A stretch of 6,987 bases of DNA. Origin: Chloroflexota bacterium. Its GTDB lineage: Bacteria > Chloroflexota > Anaerolineae > Caldilineales > Caldilineaceae. Both the position numbers and the translations under genes were made by a program. The notes beneath the pieces were generated by a model. It did no database searches, was not told where the DNA came from, and saw nothing but the letters and a program-made list of their open reading frames with translations. The DNA is taken from NCBI GenBank assembly GCA_003577005.1, contig QEUW01000392.1:1-6987 (forward strand), in the 5' to 3' direction. How positions within the stretch are numbered: position 1 is the first letter of the stretch; the number at the start of each line of letters is the position of its first letter. Positions 5,631-6,987 of this stretch are shown in pieces.

Positions 5631-6987
5631 TGCGTAACCTGAAGTGGGCGCAACCAGCGTTCTTGGTTGCTATGCTGTTATCACTGGGGATGGCCGGTTG
5701 TGGCGCAGACCCAGAGCCAACAGTGACACCCGAGCTTACAGCGACACCTCAACCGACTTCGACATCCCAACCGATAGCAACACCCCAGCCGATTTCGCCG
5801 CTCGATGCACCGCAAAGCCCCCTCCCTACGCCGCTTAGCGTTGCGGAGAGTCCATTGGCCCCGCCGGCTGCTGACCATTCTCCACCAGTTGCTCCGCTCG
5901 CGGCGGGCAACAGTCGTTTTGCCTTTGCGCTCTATCAGCGTCTTCGCACCGGGGAGGACAACCTCTTTTACTCTCCCTACAGCATTTCGCTGGCGCTGGC
6001 CATGATCTACGCCGGCGCCCGCGGTGAAACCGCAGACCAGATGGCGGAGACGCTCCACTTTACGTTACCCCCGGCCGAACTCCATGAACGCTTTTACGAG
6101 CTGAATCAGGGGCTCAACAGTTCGGCTGCCGGTGACGACTTTACGTTGCAAATTGCCAACTCACTGTGGGCTCAGACCGGTTATCCGTTTCGCAATGAGT
6201 TTCTCTCGCTGCTTGCTGACTTCTACGAGAGCGAATTACGCGAGGTCGATTTTGCCGATCCAGATGCTCGCGAGCAGGCGCGCCAGACCATCAACGACTG
6301 GGTGAGCGATGAGACCCAGGGCAAGATCGAGGAATTGTTCGCCGAAGGGGTCTTGAATGCCATGACGCGGCTCGTGCTCGCCAACGCGATCTACTTCAAG
6401 GCCGAGTGGGAACAGCCCTTCCAGCCTGTCCCAGAGCCGCGGGAGTTCACGCTGCTTGATGGCGAGGCTGTGATGGCGCCGATGATGACCCGGCGCGCTG
6501 TCACCGGCTACAATGCCGGCGCTGACTACGAGGCGCTGCAGTTGGCGTACAAGGGTGAGCGGGTGGAAATGGTGATCCTGCTGCCGGCGCCGGGGGAGTT
6601 TGCTGGCTTTGAAGCTGCTCTTGACGCCGCCCGTATCGAAGAAATTTTGCAAGATCTCGCCCAGGCCGACATCCGCCTGACCATGCCCAAGTTTGAATAC
6701 GAAAGCAGTTTCGCCCTGGCCGAGACGTTGGCGGCAATGGGTATGCCCAATGCCTTTATGGAAGGTCTGGCCGACTTTTCCGCCATGACCGACGGCGATC
6801 TTTTTCTCTCCCATGTAGAGCACAAGGCTTATGTAGCCGTCGACGAACTGGGCACCGAAGCGGCTGCCGCCACGGGTGTCGTTGCCGAAGCCACCTCTGT
6901 GCCGCAGTTAGTCACCATCGACCGCCCGTTTCTGTTTCTGATCCGCGACCGCGAGAGCGGCGTTGTATTGTTCGCCGGGCGTGTGCT
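5630..6987 (+). CDS. Lipoprotein serpin (serine protease inhibitor), 3' end cut by window
   Basis: The frame is open from the ATG at 5630 to the window edge (452 codons). A lipoprotein signal peptide (1-23) ends in the lipobox MAGC with C24 as the acylation site, so the protein is anchored outside the cytoplasmic membrane. Residues 25-90 are a Pro/Thr/Ser-rich spacer with TPQP repeats. The serpin domain runs from about 91 to the end. It shows FYSPYSISLALAMIYAGARG, LANAIYFKAEWEQPF, a ILLPAPG strand, and SHVEHKAYVAVDELGTEAAA before the reactive loop. The hinge GTEAAAAT (408-415) is the inhibitory type, with Gly at P15, Thr at P14 and small Ala at P12-P9. Aligned without gaps to alpha-1-antitrypsin as I recall it, P1-P1' is Thr422-Ser423, followed by VP and, later, the conserved RPF. 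The sequence stops within the usual C-terminal LFAGRV strand, so probably only a few residues are missing. Such a serpin would trap serine or cysteine proteases at the cell surface; the target is unknown. Confidence 0.93.
   Translation, partial: MRNLKWAQPAFLVAMLLSLGMAGCGADPEPTVTPELTATPQPTSTSQPIATPQPISPLDAPQSPLPTPLSVAESPLAPPAADHSPPVAPLAAGNSRFAFALYQRLRTGEDNLFYSPYSISLALAMIYAGARGETADQMAETLHFTLPPAELHERFYELNQGLNSSAAGDDFTLQIANSLWAQTGYPFRNEFLSLLADFYESELREVDFADPDAREQARQTINDWVSDETQGKIEELFAEGVLNAMTRLVLANAIYFKAEWEQPFQPVPEPREFTLLDGEAVMAPMMTRRAVTGYNAGADYEALQLAYKGERVEMVILLPAPGEFAGFEAALDAARIEEILQDLAQADIRLTMPKFEYESSFALAETLAAMGMPNAFMEGLADFSAMTDGDLFLSHVEHKAYVAVDELGTEAAAATGVVAEATSVPQLVTIDRPFLFLIRDRESGVVLFAGRV

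Noticed and set aside
6236..6823. A 195-codon minus-strand open frame opposite the serpin
   Set aside because: The plus strand is a continuous serpin frame with all conserved segments. The minus frame has no family features.

Overview
The window reads as ordinary chromosomal DNA of a GC-rich bacterium. It is most likely a member of the Chloroflexota (green non-sulfur bacteria and relatives). This rests on the combination of Thr/Pro-rich linkers in exported proteins, a LysM protein with a C-terminal domain of a kind I associate with that phylum, a coenzyme-F420-type luciferase-like oxidoreductase, a lipoprotein serpin, and intergenic hairpins built from short AACGTAGA-type units. The assignment is inference from gene style; no rRNA or marker gene is present.

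Layout from left to right. Positions 1-879 hold the 3' part of an exported LysM-domain protein, followed by a probable intrinsic terminator. Positions 1001-2104 encode a sodium/calcium exchanger-family membrane antiporter, followed by a perfect 20-bp inverted repeat. Positions 2271-3158 encode a luciferase-like, probably F420-dependent, oxidoreductase. It converges on a minus-strand metallo-beta-lactamase-fold protein (3227-3883). The whole 68-bp gap between the two stop codons is one long hairpin. The 335-bp gap 3884-4218 lies between divergent genes. It carries the minus-strand promoter of the MBL gene, a 133-bp MITE-like fold-back element flanked by a perfect 9-bp direct repeat, and a plus-strand promoter.

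That plus-strand promoter appears to drive a tight three-gene operon: a small bacterial PH-domain protein (4219-4782), an inositol-monophosphatase-family phosphatase (4794-5630), and a lipoprotein serpin (5630 to beyond the window edge). The first two genes are 11 bp apart. The second and third overlap by one base (TGATG), which suggests translational coupling. The serpin has an intact inhibitory hinge and a reactive loop of canonical length. It appears to lack only its last few residues at the window edge.

I see no CRISPR array, defence island, phage module or biosynthetic cluster, and no convincing new multi-gene system. The most notable items are the small non-autonomous mobile element with its target-site duplication, the two long perfect hairpins, the MBL protein with a degraded metal-binding motif, and the surface-anchored serpin.
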